Source of the DNA: RH-AL1 sp965277735
GTDB taxonomy: Bacteria; Pseudomonadota; Alphaproteobacteria; Rhizobiales; Beijerinckiaceae
Length of the DNA: 64,000 bases
Direction of reading: 5' to 3'
Assembly: GCA_965277735.1 (NCBI GenBank)
Contig: CBDIDO010000002.1
Span: 1,054,001-1,118,000, forward strand
Numbering within the stretch: the first letter of the stretch is position 1; each line of letters starts with the position of its first letter. The notes under the pieces were generated by a model, which saw only the letters and a list, made by a program, of their open reading frames with translations, had not been told where the DNA came from and did no database searches. Shown here piece by piece: positions 1 to 8,993 of this stretch. Both the position numbers and the translations under genes were made by a program.

Positions 1-25
1 CGTCCATTTGGAAATAAATCGGCAT
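1..25 (-). CDS. hcp: Hcp (TssD), T6SS tube protein, N-terminus only
   Basis: Only the first eight codons are inside the window, reading leftward as MPIYFQMD. Hcp proteins commonly start with a short strand of this kind (MPIY or MAIY, then a hydrophobic residue and D). A strong purine-rich ribosome binding site (AGGGAAGGAGA) lies just before the ATG, and the start is 31 bases after the clpV stop on the same strand. Hcp forms the hexameric rings of the inner tube and is shot out by sheath contraction. The identity rests on these eight residues plus the context of a complete T6SS locus, so it is probable rather than proven. Confidence 0.7.
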
Positions 26-56
26 CGTCGTTCTCCTTCCCTCGATCGAATTCCGG

Positions 57-2828
57 TCAAGCCTGCGCCAGATCTGCCGGCTCGGGTGTATGATCGCCAT
101 GGCTTGAATCATCGCCGTGGTGATCGCAGTCGACGGGGCGCACCGTCGCTTGCTCGCTCGGGACGTTGGCTGTCCCGTGTGTTAGGTCCGCGCGGACGCT
201 GATGCGCCGGGCGTCGTCGAGATCGACGTGGATCGCGGTGATGGCTTCGCCGTCGCCCAGGGCATGTTCGAGGATGACGTCGGAGATCGCCGGCAGGACT
301 TCGCGCGACAGCACGCCCTCTATGGCGCGGGCGCCGATCGAGCCGGCGAGACAGCGCGCGACGATCACGCCCTCGACCGCCTGCGACACGACGAGCTGCG
401 CGCCATGCGCGGCCTCGAGCCGCTCGGCGATGCGCGCGATCTGCAGCTTGCAGATATCGTGCAGAACGGGCTCGGTGAGCGGCAGGTAGGGCACGATGGT
501 GACGCGGCCGAGGAAGGCCGGCTTGAACACCTTCGAGAGCTCCGGCTGCAGCGCTTCGACCAGCGCATCGCCCTCGGGCATCGTCTCCGGGTCGGCGGCG
601 AGCGCGGCGAGCGTTTCGGAACCCGCGTTCGAGGTGAGGATGATCGTCGTGTTCAGGAACTCGATGTCGCGGCCCTCACCGTCGCGCAGCATGCCCTTGT
701 CGAACACCTGGTAGAAGACGTCCTGCACGCCGGGATGCGCCTTCTCGACCTCGTCCATCAGGAGAAGCCCGTAGGGACGGCGACGAACGGCCTCGGTGAG
801 CACGCCGCCCTCGCCGTAGCCGACGTAGCCGGGCGGCGCGCCGACGAGCGAGGAGACCTTATGCTCCTCCTTGAACTCCGACATGTTGATGATCGACAGA
901 TGCTGGCTGCCGCCGAACAGCTGGTCGGCCAGCGCCAGCGCCGTCTCCGTCTTGCCGATGCCGCTGGTGCCGACCATCAGGAACACGCCCGGCGGCTTGC
1001 GCGGATCGCCGAGCCGCGCCGCAGTGGTGCGCATCGCCGACGCGATGACGGCGAGCGCGCGATCCTGCCCGACCACGCGCTGGCGCAGCCGATCCTCGAG
1101 CGTGCGCGCGGTAACGATCGCATCGCGGATCAGCCGCCCGACCGGCACGCCGGTCCAGCGCGCCACGACGGCCGCGACCGCATCGCGATCGACGCGCGGA
1201 TGGATCAGCGGCGCCTCGCCCTGCAGGGCCGCGAGCCGCGCCTCGAGCTTGCGTCGCCGGTCAAGCCGCGCGCCTTGCGCCGCTTCGTCCTCGCCGGCGT
1301 CCGGCGCGGCCGAGGCCTGGGCAATCTCGTCGACGAGCAGCCGCTCCTGCTTGACGCGGGCGCGCAGCGTCTCGAGCTGCGCGCCCGCCTCGGCGATACG
1401 CGCATCGATCGCCGCGAGCGCGCTCACCACGTCGTCGCCCTCGTCGCGGACGATCGCGGCGCGCTCCGTTCCGAGGTGGGCGACCTCGGCCACGAGATCC
1501 TCGATCGCGGCCGGGTCGGTCGCGTGCGAGATGGCGACGCCGGCCGCGGCCGTGTCGAGCACACTGATCGCCTTGTCCGGCAATTGGCGGTCCGGCAGGT
1601 GGCGCGCGGAAAGCCGCACGGCCTCGGCCAGCGCCTCGTCCTTGATGCGCACGCCGTGGTGCTTCTCGAGCGAAGGCACGATGCCGCGCAGCATGCGGAT
1701 CGCCGACTCGGGCTTCGGCTCTTCGACCTTCACGACCTGGAAGCGGCGGGTGAGCGCGGGATCGCGCTCGATATGTCGTTTGTACTCCGACCACGTCGTC
1801 GCGGCGATCGTGCGCAGCTCGCCGCGCGCCAGCGGCGGCTTGAGCAGGTTCGCCGCGTCGCTGCCACCGGACTGGTTACCGGCGCCGATCATCAGATGCG
1901 CTTCGTCGATGAACAGGATGATCGGCCGGGTCGACGCCTTGATCTCGGCGATGAGCCCGGTGAGCCGCCGCTCGAACTCGCCCTTCACGCCCGCACCAGC
2001 CTGCAGCAGGCCGAGATCCAGCGCGAGGATGGTGACGTCGGCGAGCAGCCGTGGAACCGAGCCGTCCGCGATGCGCAGCGCGAGCGCCTCGACCACCGCG
2101 GTCTTGCCGACGCCGGCTTCGCCGGTGAGGATCGGATTATTTTGGCGGCGCCGCATCAGGATGTCGACCACCTGGCGCAGCTCGGGCTCGCGGCCGACGA
2201 CGGGGTCGAGCTTGCCGTCGCGCGCCGCGGCCGTGAGATCCACGGTGAAGCGGGCGATGTCGCTGTCCGCCTTCGCAGCCGAGATCGCCGCTGGCCCCGC
2301 AGACGCACTAGCGGCGCCAGCGCCGCTGGACGGTGGCGGCGTCGCGCTGTTGGCGGCCGTAGCGAGCGCAAGAACCTTGGAATCCTCGAGCCGCATCGAG
2401 GGCGCGATTTCGCGCACCAGCCGCTGCAGCGCCGGCGAGGTGGTCAACGCAAGGAGCAGATCGCTCGCGAGCACTTCGTTGCGACCGAAACGGAGCGAGG
2501 CGGCCAGCCAGCCCTCCTCGAGCCATTCGAGCATCGCCCGCGACAGCGTCGGCGCCGCGGAGCGATGGGCTCCCCGCATCCGATCGAGCCGTATGGCGAT
2601 GTCGTCGGCGACGCGATCGGCCGCGATGTCGAGGGTGCGCAAAAGAGGCTCGAACGGTCCGCCGCGTGCGACGAGGATCGACATCCAATGCTCGACCTCG
2701 ACGCTCGAATGCTCGCGCGTCACCGCCAAATGCATCGCCATCTCGAGCGATCGGCGCAGCGACCGCTCGAGCCTGTCGACCACAACGCGAAGATCAAACC
2801 CCGCCATTACGCGGTCGATCCCGTGCAT
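57..2828 (-). CDS. clpV: ClpV (TssH), T6SS sheath-disassembling AAA+ ATPase
   Basis: A 923-residue ClpB-type ATPase. It has an N-terminal Clp repeat domain (about 20-150), Walker A 1 GEAGVGKT at 236-243, Walker B ILFIDEAH near 304-311, a short middle coiled region (about 460-535), and a second AAA module with GTSGIGKT at 620-627 followed by LLLMDEVEKAHPGV. ClpV pulls apart the contracted TssB/TssC sheath so it can be reused. It is read away from tssA, with hcp next in line on the same strand. An in-frame ATG seven codons downstream (2807) is an equally good start, since neither has a clear ribosome binding site. The last 25 residues are rich in His and Asp (DCDHHGDDSSHGDH), which I do not know from other ClpV proteins. 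Confidence 0.95.
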   Translation of the reverse strand: MHGIDRVMAGFDLRVVVDRLERSLRRSLEMAMHLAVTREHSSVEVEHWMSILVARGGPFEPLLRTLDIAADRVADDIAIRLDRMRGAHRSAAPTLSRAMLEWLEEGWLAASLRFGRNEVLASDLLLALTTSPALQRLVREIAPSMRLEDSKVLALATAANSATPPPSSGAGAASASAGPAAISAAKADSDIARFTVDLTAAARDGKLDPVVGREPELRQVVDILMRRRQNNPILTGEAGVGKTAVVEALALRIADGSVPRLLADVTILALDLGLLQAGAGVKGEFERRLTGLIAEIKASTRPIILFIDEAHLMIGAGNQSGGSDAANLLKPPLARGELRTIAATTWSEYKRHIERDPALTRRFQVVKVEEPKPESAIRMLRGIVPSLEKHHGVRIKDEALAEAVRLSARHLPDRQLPDKAISVLDTAAAGVAISHATDPAAIEDLVAEVAHLGTERAAIVRDEGDDVVSALAAIDARIAEAGAQLETLRARVKQERLLVDEIAQASAAPDAGEDEAAQGARLDRRRKLEARLAALQGEAPLIHPRVDRDAVAAVVARWTGVPVGRLIRDAIVTARTLEDRLRQRVVGQDRALAVIASAMRTTAARLGDPRKPPGVFLMVGTSGIGKTETALALADQLFGGSQHLSIINMSEFKEEHKVSSLVGAPPGYVGYGEGGVLTEAVRRRPYGLLLMDEVEKAHPGVQDVFYQVFDKGMLRDGEGRDIEFLNTTIILTSNAGSETLAALAADPETMPEGDALVEALQPELSKVFKPAFLGRVTIVPYLPLTEPVLHDICKLQIARIAERLEAAHGAQLVVSQAVEGVIVARCLAGSIGARAIEGVLSREVLPAISDVILEHALGDGEAITAIHVDLDDARRISVRADLTHGTANVPSEQATVRPVDCDHHGDDSSHGDHTPEPADLAQA

Positions 2829-3059
2829 CTAAAGGCCAGATTGCCGATCATTCCCGTGCCCGATTGTGAAAAGCGAATGATATGAAAGTGTCACACGGTG
2901 TTCAGACCAAGGTAACGCGGATCATACTGGGAGGTTCACATGACGTCGCTATAACCATGGCGAGAAAAAACAGCTTGATTTGCCGAGGGAAAGCATTTTT
3001 CTCTATTGCACGATCAGGCCGAGCCTCAAGCCGTAACGGGCGTTCAGACGGACGGACTT
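2829..3059. promoter_or_regulatory. Divergent control region between clpV and tssA
   Basis: These 231 bases separate the leftward clpV-hcp unit from the rightward tssA operon, so both promoters should lie here. The right half is clearly more AT-rich than its surroundings, with A- and T-runs near 2965-3000. I searched by eye for a sigma-54 -24/-12 pair and found none, and I cannot name a sigma-70 box with confidence. No gene is visible in it. Confidence 0.45.
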
Positions 3060-4208
3060 ATGTCGTTGAATTTAAACGATTTGCTCAAGCCGATCCCGGA
3101 CGGCGCGCAAGCTGGGGCTGATTTGCGAGGAGAAGGCGGGTTCAACTCGCTTTATTTTCGTTTGAAGGATGCGCGGGCGCAGGCCCGCACGATCGAGCGC
3201 GCCAACGAAGCCGCCGACGAAACAATGGCCGTTCCGCAGGAATGGCGCACGGTTCATTCGCTCGCCATCGAAGCGCTCGAGACGCGCACAAAGGACATCG
3301 AGATCGCGGCCTGGCTGATCGAGGCGCAGCTGCGGCTCGAAGGTTTCGTTGGGCTCGAGCAGGGTTTCAACCTCGCGCGCGGGCTGCTCGAGCGCTACTG
3401 GCCCGAGGTCCATTCGATCGACGAGGACGATGCCGCGGGCCGGATCGCCCCGCTCGCCGGCCTCAACGGGATCGGTGGCGAGGGCGCGCTGATCCAGCCG
3501 ATCCGGATGGTGTCGCTGCTGCCGGCCTCGAGCTTCGGCACCAACGCGCTGTGGCACTGGAGCCGCGTGCAGAAGACACCCGACAGCCCGCTCGGCCGAT
3601 CCTTCAGCGATGCACGCACCACCGCCGGCCTCGCCGCGATCCGCGCCCGCGCGATGGAGGCCGGCGCGGCGCGCGATGCCTTCACCGCGCTTACCGAGAC
3701 GCTCGACCGCATCTGCGGGACCGACTCGCCGCCGTCGACCCACATCCGCAACGTGCTCGACGAAGTGCTCGACGCCTATCGCCTGCTGCTCGGCGGCGGC
3801 GTCGATATCCCGCGTAACGTCCCGACTGCGGCGGTGGCCAGCGTGACCAACGGCGAGGCCAAGCACGTTTCGCCCGCAACGATCGTGGTCGCCGCTCACG
3901 CCGACGAGGCCGAGCCTGCGGTTCGGCCGGAGCCGCCGCAGCCCGAGGGACCGCGCGAGATCAAAACGCGCGAGGAAGCCTTCACAGAGATGCTGCGCAT
4001 CGCCGAGTTCTTCCGCCGGTACGAGCCGCACTCGCCGATCTCGTATGCGCTGGAGACGCTGGTCTGGCGCGGGCGGATGAGCTTCGTCGATCTGCTCGAA
4101 GAGCTGATCCCGAACGCGGAGAACCGCAAGCAATTGCTTCAGCACGCGGGCATCCACGCCAACGTGAGCACGACGACCAACACGAACGCGAACGCCAAGG
4201 GGCGCTAG
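3060..4208 (+). CDS. tssA: TssA (ImpA), T6SS baseplate/sheath assembly protein
   Basis: A 382-residue protein starting MSLNLNDLLKPIPDG. The N-terminal half is an ImpA_N-type domain: a capsule-like first segment, then WRTVHSLAIEAL and RYWPEVH, typical of TssA. The C-terminal end carries YEPHSPISYALETLVWRG, the short-TssA tail that binds the growing sheath or baseplate. An alanine/proline linker (about 255-310) joins the two. TssA primes baseplate assembly and coordinates tube and sheath polymerisation. An upstream in-frame TTG at 3006 would add 18 residues, but the family begins near the ATG at 3060. It heads the rightward T6SS operon. Confidence 0.92.
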   Translation: MSLNLNDLLKPIPDGAQAGADLRGEGGFNSLYFRLKDARAQARTIERANEAADETMAVPQEWRTVHSLAIEALETRTKDIEIAAWLIEAQLRLEGFVGLEQGFNLARGLLERYWPEVHSIDEDDAAGRIAPLAGLNGIGGEGALIQPIRMVSLLPASSFGTNALWHWSRVQKTPDSPLGRSFSDARTTAGLAAIRARAMEAGAARDAFTALTETLDRICGTDSPPSTHIRNVLDEVLDAYRLLLGGGVDIPRNVPTAAVASVTNGEAKHVSPATIVVAAHADEAEPAVRPEPPQPEGPREIKTREEAFTEMLRIAEFFRRYEPHSPISYALETLVWRGRMSFVDLLEELIPNAENRKQLLQHAGIHANVSTTTNTNANAKGR

Positions 4209-4256
4209 GTCCACAGGTCCGAAGCGCGGTGGCGATGAGTTGAAGGAGAACGGGTC

Positions 4257-4766
4257 TTGGCGCAGAGCATTCACGACAAGCTCGAGCGGGTGCGAAAGCC
4301 GCGCGTGCACATCAAATACGAGGTCGAGACCGAGGGCGCCGTCGTCCAGAAGGAGTTGCCCTTCGTCGTCGGCGTGCTCGGCGATTTCTCCGGCGATCCC
4401 ACCTCGCCGCTGAAGCCCTTCCGCGATCGCAAGTTCACGCAGATCGACCGCGACAATTTCGATGACGTCCTGGCGCGCATGACGCCGGGCCTCCAGCTCC
4501 AGGTCGCGAACACGCTCGTCAAGGACGGCACCGATCTCGGTGTCTCGCTCAAGTTCGAGAAGATGGACGATTTCGATCCCGCCGCCATCGTCAACCAGGT
4601 GCCGGCGCTCGCCAACATGCTCGAGACGCGCAACAAGCTGCGCGACCTCCTCGCGAAGGCGGACCGTTCCGACAGCCTCGAGGCGATCCTCGAGAAGATC
4701 CTTCAGGATCAGCGTGAGCTGAAGAAGCTCTCCGAGGATCTCGCACGGCCAGAGGGGAAAGTCTGA
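4257..4766 (+). CDS. tssB: TssB (VipA), T6SS contractile sheath small subunit
   Basis: A 169-residue protein beginning MAQSIHDKLERVRKPRVHI from a TTG codon, preceded by a good AGGAGA ribosome binding site. Family features are the VHIKYEVETEGAVVQKELPFVVGVLGDFSG strand region near the start, the FRDRKFTQIDRDNFDDVL segment, and a helical C-terminus (LRDLLAKADRSDSLEAIL). TssB pairs with TssC to build the contractile sheath around the Hcp tube. Its stop lies one base before the tssC start. The length is normal for the family. Confidence 0.95.
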   Translation: MAQSIHDKLERVRKPRVHIKYEVETEGAVVQKELPFVVGVLGDFSGDPTSPLKPFRDRKFTQIDRDNFDDVLARMTPGLQLQVANTLVKDGTDLGVSLKFEKMDDFDPAAIVNQVPALANMLETRNKLRDLLAKADRSDSLEAILEKILQDQRELKKLSEDLARPEGKV

Positions 4767-4767
4767 C

Positions 4768-6258
4768 ATGTCGACTTCGAAAGTCACGGCCCCGGAAACC
4801 ACCGTCACCACGACGGACGCGCCGAGCCTGCTCGACAGCGTCATCGCGGCGACGAAGCAGACGGAGCCCGAGCGCGCGCACGCGCTCCTGCGGGCGCTGA
4901 CCGAGCAGGCCCTCGACGGCACCGTCAAGTTCGACCGCAACCTCACCGTCTCGATCAACAAGGCGATCGAGTCGATCGACGCCAAGATCTCCGAGCAGCT
5001 CGCGGCGATCATGCACGATCCGAAGTTCGCCAAGCTCGAAGGCGCCTGGCGCGGCCTGCGGCATCTCGTCTTCAACACCGAGACGAGCGTGAATTTGAAG
5101 ATCCGCGTCCTCAACCTTTCGAAGCGCGAGCTGTGGAAGGACATGGCCAAGTCGGTCGAGTTCGACCAGTCGACGGTGTTCAAGGCGATCTACGAAAACG
5201 AGTTCGGCACGCCGGGCGGCGAGCCCTATGGCTGCCTTGTCGGCGACTATGAGTTCTCGAACTCGTTCGAGGACATGGAGCTGCTGCAGGGCATCGCCGG
5301 CGTCTCGGCGGCGGCCTTCGCGCCCTTCATCGCCGCGGCGAGCCCGCACCTGTTCGGCTTCGAGGACTTCCGTGAGCTCGCCCGCCCGCGCGACCTCGAG
5401 AAGATCTTCGACACCGTCGAAAGCGCCAAGTGGCGCTCGTTCCGCGAGAGCCCGGATTCGCGCTTCGTCACGCTGACGCTGCCGCGCGTGCTGGCGCGGC
5501 TGCCCTACGGCAAGGAGACGCGCACCGTCGAGGAGTTCGACTACGAGGAATCGATCCCGGAGGAGAAGCTCGGGCCGCGCGGTCGTGCGCATGAGAATTA
5601 TTGCTGGATGAACGCGGCCTTCGTGCTGGCGACGCGCATCACCGACTCGTTCTCGAAGACCAATTGGGCGACCGCGATCCGCGGCGCCGAGAGCGGCGGC
5701 AAGGTCGAGGACCTGCCGCTGCACATCTTCCAGAGTGACGACGGCGACCTCGACCTGACCTGCCCGACCGAGGTCGGCATCACCGACCGGCGCGACGCCG
5801 AGCTCGGCAAGCTCGGCTTCCTGCCGCTCTGCCATTACAAGAACACCGATTACGCGGTGTTCTTCGGCGGCCAGACCACGCACAAGCCGGAGAAGTACGA
5901 CCGGCCCGAGGCGACGTCGAACGCCGCCATCTCCGCCCGCCTGCCCTACATGATGGCGACCGCGCGCTTCGCGCATTACCTCAAGGTGATCGGCCGCGAC
6001 AAGATCGGCTCCTTCATGGAGGCGCCGGACTGCGAGGCCTGGCTCAACCGTTGGATCGCGAACTACGTCAACTCCAGCGCCGATGCCGGCCCGGAGATGC
6101 GTGCCCGCTATCCCCTGCGCGAGGCCAAGGTGAAGGTGCAGGAAATTCCCGGCCGCCCTGGATCATACAACGCGGTCGCCTGGATGCGGCCCTGGCTGCA
6201 GATGGAGGAATTGACGACCTCGTTGCGCATGGTCGCCCGCATTCCACAAAAATCCTGA
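4768..6258 (+). CDS. tssC: TssC (VipB), T6SS contractile sheath large subunit
   Basis: A 496-residue protein with the TssC hallmarks: LAAIMHDPKFAKLEGAWRGL (about 73-92), the segment FDQSTVFKAIYENEFGTPGG, LLGDYEF-like LVGDYEF, and a C-terminal half including ARLPYMMATARFAHYLK and YPLREAKVKVQEIPGRPGSY. The C-terminal handshake strands that interlock neighbouring sheath subunits are present. It follows tssB after one base and precedes a second TssC-type gene by 10 bases. Of the two paralogues this is the canonical one by length and by conservation of the N-terminal extension. Confidence 0.95.
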   Translation: MSTSKVTAPETTVTTTDAPSLLDSVIAATKQTEPERAHALLRALTEQALDGTVKFDRNLTVSINKAIESIDAKISEQLAAIMHDPKFAKLEGAWRGLRHLVFNTETSVNLKIRVLNLSKRELWKDMAKSVEFDQSTVFKAIYENEFGTPGGEPYGCLVGDYEFSNSFEDMELLQGIAGVSAAAFAPFIAAASPHLFGFEDFRELARPRDLEKIFDTVESAKWRSFRESPDSRFVTLTLPRVLARLPYGKETRTVEEFDYEESIPEEKLGPRGRAHENYCWMNAAFVLATRITDSFSKTNWATAIRGAESGGKVEDLPLHIFQSDDGDLDLTCPTEVGITDRRDAELGKLGFLPLCHYKNTDYAVFFGGQTTHKPEKYDRPEATSNAAISARLPYMMATARFAHYLKVIGRDKIGSFMEAPDCEAWLNRWIANYVNSSADAGPEMRARYPLREAKVKVQEIPGRPGSYNAVAWMRPWLQMEELTTSLRMVARIPQKS

Positions 6259-6268
6259 GTGACGGTCC

Positions 6269-7711
6269 ATGCACGCCGAGACGCTCCTCGACGCCTCGGA
6301 TGCCGGCCCCGCGGCGGAGGCCCTCGACGAGGTCTTCGTCGCGCCGGCTCAACCGCAGGCGGCGCAGCACGCCATCAGCGCGCGGGAGAAGGTCGACCGG
6401 CTGATCATGCTGATCGATCGCGCGCTGACCGAGCAGGTCAACGCGATCATGCACCATCCGCGCTTCCAGGCCCTCGAGGCCCGTTGGCGCGGGCTCGCCT
6501 ACACGGTCTCGACCACGACCGAGGCGCAGGACGTCCAGGTCAAGGTCATCTCGGTCTCGTGGCCCGAGCTCTGTCGCGATCTCGAGAAGGCGACCGACTT
6601 CGATCAGAGCCACCTTTTCGACCTCGTCTATAATCGCGAGTTCGGCATGGCCGGCGGCGTGCCGTTCGGCCTGCTGCTCGGCGATTATCGTGTCTGCCAC
6701 GGCATCAATCCGGAATTCGGCACCGACGATGTGGCGGCGATGCGCGTCATCGCTGGCGTCGCGGCGGCGAGCTTCGCGCCGTTCCTGCTCGAGGCGCGGC
6801 CCGAGTTGCTCGAGCTCGATTCGTTCGGCGATCTCGACCTCCTGCCCGAGATGGCGAGCATCTTCGAAAGCCTCGAGTTCGTTCGTTGGCAATCGTTGCG
6901 CGGCATCGAGGACTCGCGTTTCCTCGGCCTGCTCGCCCCGCGCATCCTGATCCGCACGCCGCTGCGCCCCTACGATCGCACGCGCATCGACGGCTTCCAG
7001 TTCGAGGAGAAGATCACCTCGTCCGGCGCCGAGCTGCTGTGGGCGAGCCCGATCTATGCCTTCTCCAGCGTCGTCGTCCGCGCCTTCACGCAATCGGGCT
7101 GGTTCGCGGATCTGCGCGGCGCACCGCAGGATGCCGACGGCGGCGGCCTCGTCACCGACCTGCCGACGATGCATTTTGCAACCGACCGCCCCGACCTCGC
7201 CGCGCAGCCGCCGGTCGAGATCCGGCTGACGGCGACGCAGGAACGCGCGTTCTCCGACCACGGCATGATCCCGGTCGGCCACGCCCCGTCGACGCCGTGG
7301 CTCGTCTTCAACGCCAACCCGTCGCTGCATCGCCCGGTGCGCACGACGAGCCGGATCGCCGACGAGAACGCGCGCATCGCCGCAATGCTGCAATACGTGC
7401 TGTGCGCCTCGCGCTTCGCGCATTTCCTCAAGGTGATGATGCGCGACCGCATCGGTTCGCTCGGCGGTCCGTCCGACATCGAGAAGATGATCGACGACTG
7501 GCTGCAGCTTCATTGCCTCGGCAACGACGACGCCCCGTCCGAGCTCAAGGCGAAGTTCCCGCTGCGCGCCGCGTCGGTCTCGGTGCGCGAGATGCCCGGG
7601 CGGCCGGGCGTGCTCGGCTGCGTGCTGCGCCTGCAGCCGCATTTCCAGCTCGATGACGTCTCGGCGAGCTTCCAGCTCGTTGCCGAGGTTTCCACCTTTT
7701 CCGAAGTCTAG
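6269..7711 (+). CDS. Second TssC-family sheath subunit (ImpD/TssC-like)
   Basis: A 480-residue TssC paralogue next to tssC. It shares the core blocks: VNAIMHHPRFQALEARWRGL, FDQSHLFDLVYNREFGMAGG, LLLGDYRV, ASRFAHFLKVMMRDRIG and FPLRAASVSVREMPGRPG. The N-terminal 40 residues differ completely from tssC. Rhizobia and agrobacteria carry a similar pair (impC/impD; TssC40/TssC41 in Agrobacterium), where both copies contribute to the sheath. Whether this copy enters the sheath, caps it, or joins the baseplate cannot be told from sequence. Start ATG at 6269 is 10 bases after the tssC stop. Confidence 0.9.
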   Translation: MHAETLLDASDAGPAAEALDEVFVAPAQPQAAQHAISAREKVDRLIMLIDRALTEQVNAIMHHPRFQALEARWRGLAYTVSTTTEAQDVQVKVISVSWPELCRDLEKATDFDQSHLFDLVYNREFGMAGGVPFGLLLGDYRVCHGINPEFGTDDVAAMRVIAGVAAASFAPFLLEARPELLELDSFGDLDLLPEMASIFESLEFVRWQSLRGIEDSRFLGLLAPRILIRTPLRPYDRTRIDGFQFEEKITSSGAELLWASPIYAFSSVVVRAFTQSGWFADLRGAPQDADGGGLVTDLPTMHFATDRPDLAAQPPVEIRLTATQERAFSDHGMIPVGHAPSTPWLVFNANPSLHRPVRTTSRIADENARIAAMLQYVLCASRFAHFLKVMMRDRIGSLGGPSDIEKMIDDWLQLHCLGNDDAPSELKAKFPLRAASVSVREMPGRPGVLGCVLRLQPHFQLDDVSASFQLVAEVSTFSEV

Positions 7712-7722
7712 GGGATTGCCGC

Positions 7723-8526
7723 ATGGAAGCCGATCAGATCTCGACCCTTCTCGAAGAGGGCAAGCTCGCCGACGCGGTGAGCACCGTGGCCGCCGAGGTC
7801 AAGGCCAGCCCGATGGCGACCGGGCACCGCATCCTGCTCGCCGAGCTGCTCGTGCTGCAGGGCGCCCACGAGCGCGCCGACAACCAGCTCAAGCTCGCCG
7901 CCGACCAGGCGCCGGCCGACATGATGGCGGTCACCCAGATGCGCTGGCTGCTGCGCGCGTCCGAAGCGCGCCGTGCCTGGTACGAGGAGAGCGCGGTCCC
8001 GAGCTTCATCGGCGAGCCGACGCAGCATCAGCGTGACGTGATCCGGCTCGCCCTATTCGCGCGCGACGACGAGCCGGACCAGGCTGCGGCCCTGCGTGCG
8101 ACGCTCGAAGAGGTGCCGCTCCCCGAGATCGCGATCGACGGGGCCGCGGCCGCGCCGTGCCGCGACGTCTGCGATTTCTCGCAGCATGGCTTCGAGGCGC
8201 TCGCGCTCGACGGCCGCTACCTGTGGATCGCGCCGAGCGAGATCGCCGAGATCAGCTTCTCGCCCGTGCGCCGACCGCGCGACCTGCTGTGGCGGCAGGC
8301 GGAGACCAAGCTTCGTGACGGTCGTGACGCGACCTTCTACATCATCGCGCAATATCACGATCCCGAGGCGACCGAGATGCAGCGCCTGGCCAAGGAGACC
8401 GCCTGGATCGACGGCCCCGGCGGCACGGTTCGTGGCCGCGGCCAGAAGATCCTGCTCGCCGACGAGGAGAGCCACGGCCTGCTCGACGTCGAGCATCTTG
8501 CGATTCAGCATTCGGCGGCCCGCTGA
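7723..8526 (+). CDS. tagJ: ImpE/TagJ, T6SS sheath accessory protein
   Basis: A 267-residue ImpE-family protein. The N-terminal half is a TPR-like helical repeat (LLAELLVLQGAHERADNQLKLAADQAP). The C-terminal half carries the ImpE signature including CRDVCDFSQHGFEALALDGRYLWIAPSEI, here seen as LDGRYLWI and RRPRDLLWRQAETKL. TagJ binds the N-terminus of TssB in some systems and modulates ClpV recruitment. It begins 11 bases after the second tssC and overlaps the tssE start by one base, so it is translated with the sheath and baseplate genes. Confidence 0.88.
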   Translation: MEADQISTLLEEGKLADAVSTVAAEVKASPMATGHRILLAELLVLQGAHERADNQLKLAADQAPADMMAVTQMRWLLRASEARRAWYEESAVPSFIGEPTQHQRDVIRLALFARDDEPDQAAALRATLEEVPLPEIAIDGAAAAPCRDVCDFSQHGFEALALDGRYLWIAPSEIAEISFSPVRRPRDLLWRQAETKLRDGRDATFYIIAQYHDPEATEMQRLAKETAWIDGPGGTVRGRGQKILLADEESHGLLDVEHLAIQHSAAR

Positions 8527-8987
8527 TGCGCTTGCAATCCTCGCTGCTCGACAGGCTCATCGACGATGCGCCCGATCTCACGCGCGACCCCCCGCTGACG
8601 CGCACGCAGGAGATGATGGCGATCCGCGCCGGCTTCTGCCGCGATCTCGAGGCGCTCCTCAACACGCGCCGGCTGTGCCGCACCCCGCCGAAGGACTTCA
8701 CGCTGCTGCCCAACGCGCTGCCGGGCTATGGCGTGGAGGATTTCGTCGGCGCGCCGCTCGCCACGATCGGCCAGCGCCAGCAGCTCGCCGAATCCGTCGA
8801 GCAGGCGATCCGCGCCTTCGAGCCACGCTTCGTCTCGGTGAAGGTGACGCTGCTCAAGTCGCGCGATCGTCACGAGCGACGCCAGACGATCCGCATAGAG
8901 GCCGTGGCGCGCCTCGATCATGGGCCGGAGCCGATCGTCTTCGAGACCGCGCTCGACCCGACGTCCCGTTTGTTCGAACTCGAGTAG
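8526..8987 (+). CDS. tssE: TssE, gp25-like T6SS baseplate wedge protein
   Basis: A 153-residue gp25-like lysozyme-fold protein (the fold is structural, not enzymatic). Seen motifs are SLLDRLIDDAP at the start, IRAGFCRDLEALLNTRR, LLPNALPGYGVEDF and the AIRAFEPRFVSVKVTLL segment, the standard TssE blocks. TssE joins TssF, TssG and TssK in the baseplate wedge on which the sheath starts. The ATG overlaps the tagJ stop (TGATG), showing translational coupling, and tssF follows after six bases. Confidence 0.92.
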   Translation: MRLQSSLLDRLIDDAPDLTRDPPLTRTQEMMAIRAGFCRDLEALLNTRRLCRTPPKDFTLLPNALPGYGVEDFVGAPLATIGQRQQLAESVEQAIRAFEPRFVSVKVTLLKSRDRHERRQTIRIEAVARLDHGPEPIVFETALDPTSRLFELE

Positions 8988-8993
8988 GACGCC

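Noticed and set aside
228..2885. Very long open frame opposite clpV (885 codons), and many similar long frames opposite other genes
   Set aside because: High GC makes antisense frames stay open. The translations are Arg/Ala/Asp-rich without domain motifs, while the other strand holds clear family matches.
2829..3059. Sigma-54 promoter for tssA or clpV
   Set aside because: TGGC occurs near 2958 but the -12 element does not fit at the required spacing.
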